Below are positions 25,629-25,637 of a stretch of DNA of 25,637 nt, piece by piece. How positions within the stretch are numbered: the stretch's first letter is position 1; every line of letters begins with the position of its first letter. The stretch is taken from contig CALFEN010000222.1 in NCBI GenBank assembly GCA_937950065.1, positions 1 to 25,637 on the forward strand. The letters are read 5' to 3'. Source of the stretch: an uncultured bacterium. Its GTDB lineage: Bacteria > Patescibacteria > JAEDAM01 > Absconditabacterales > Absconditicoccaceae. Under the pieces are notes generated by a model, which had not been told where the DNA came from, made no database searches, and saw only the letters and a list, made by a program, of their open reading frames with translations. The translations under genes and the position numbers were made by a program.

Positions 25629-25637
25629 TGTTTTATC

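Noticed and set aside
1..25637. tRNA, rRNA, CRISPR array or insertion sequence
   Set aside because: I scanned the gaps on both strands and saw no cloverleaf with a TTCGA-type loop, no rRNA-like blocks, no regularly spaced direct repeats and no transposase motifs. A covariance-model search would be decisive.

Overview
This is AT-rich bacterial DNA from an organism that reads UGA as glycine (translation table 25), i.e. a Patescibacteria/CPR member of the Absconditabacteria (SR1) or Gracilibacteria type. With the standard code nearly every gene looks shattered. With TGA read as Gly the window resolves into 26 long, well-ended genes that all stop at TAA or TAG. TGA falls on invariant glycines: the MurF P-loop, the SDR cofactor loop, the FKBP Gly-Gly-Gly loop, a lipoprotein lipobox and Lgt's Gly-Gly-Arg motif. 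TGG is still used for Trp, so this is not the TGA=Trp code.

Layout. Bases 1-47 are not biological: they match an Illumina TruSeq index adapter and truncate a BRO-N antirepressor-like gene. From 471 to 5244 all genes are on the minus strand: a coiled-coil membrane protein, a 53-aa protein, then an apparent operon of a 150-aa unknown, prolyl-tRNA synthetase, a GyrI-like CCPK protein, a small membrane protein and a 117-aa unknown. From 5432 to 9055 genes are on the plus strand: two VirB2-like pilin-type membrane proteins, a SlyD-like FKBP lipoprotein, a PHP phosphoesterase and a polytopic membrane protein. At 9191-10545 (minus) are a membrane-anchored phage-tail-collar protein and an alaE-type alanine exporter that looks acquired. 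From 10912 to 13924 (plus) are two small unknowns, a Gln-rich coiled-coil protein and lgt. From 14170 to 21764 (minus) are nrdR, an SDR oxidoreductase, two tandem VirB6/TrbL-like proteins, a calcineurin-like phosphoesterase and a nucleoside 2-deoxyribosyltransferase-like protein. From 21980 to the end (plus) are an SLT-like lytic transglycosylase, a VirB2-like protein, a protein with three VirB2-like units, and murF.

How it fits together. Four VirB2-like proteins, two VirB6-like channel proteins, a wall-cutting enzyme and a surface tail-fibre-like protein suggest parts of a type IV secretion-like and attachment apparatus, as expected of an episymbiont or predator. VirB4 and VirD4 ATPases are not in the window, so this assignment is inference. 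Lgt and the FKBP lipoprotein indicate lipoprotein processing; MurF indicates the cell makes its own peptidoglycan.

Regulation. Thirteen candidate promoters share the form TTGnnn, 16 bp, TATAAT-like, 20-65 nt ahead of start codons. Native genes generally lack a Shine-Dalgarno sequence; alaE is the exception. I saw no tRNA, rRNA, CRISPR array or insertion sequence.
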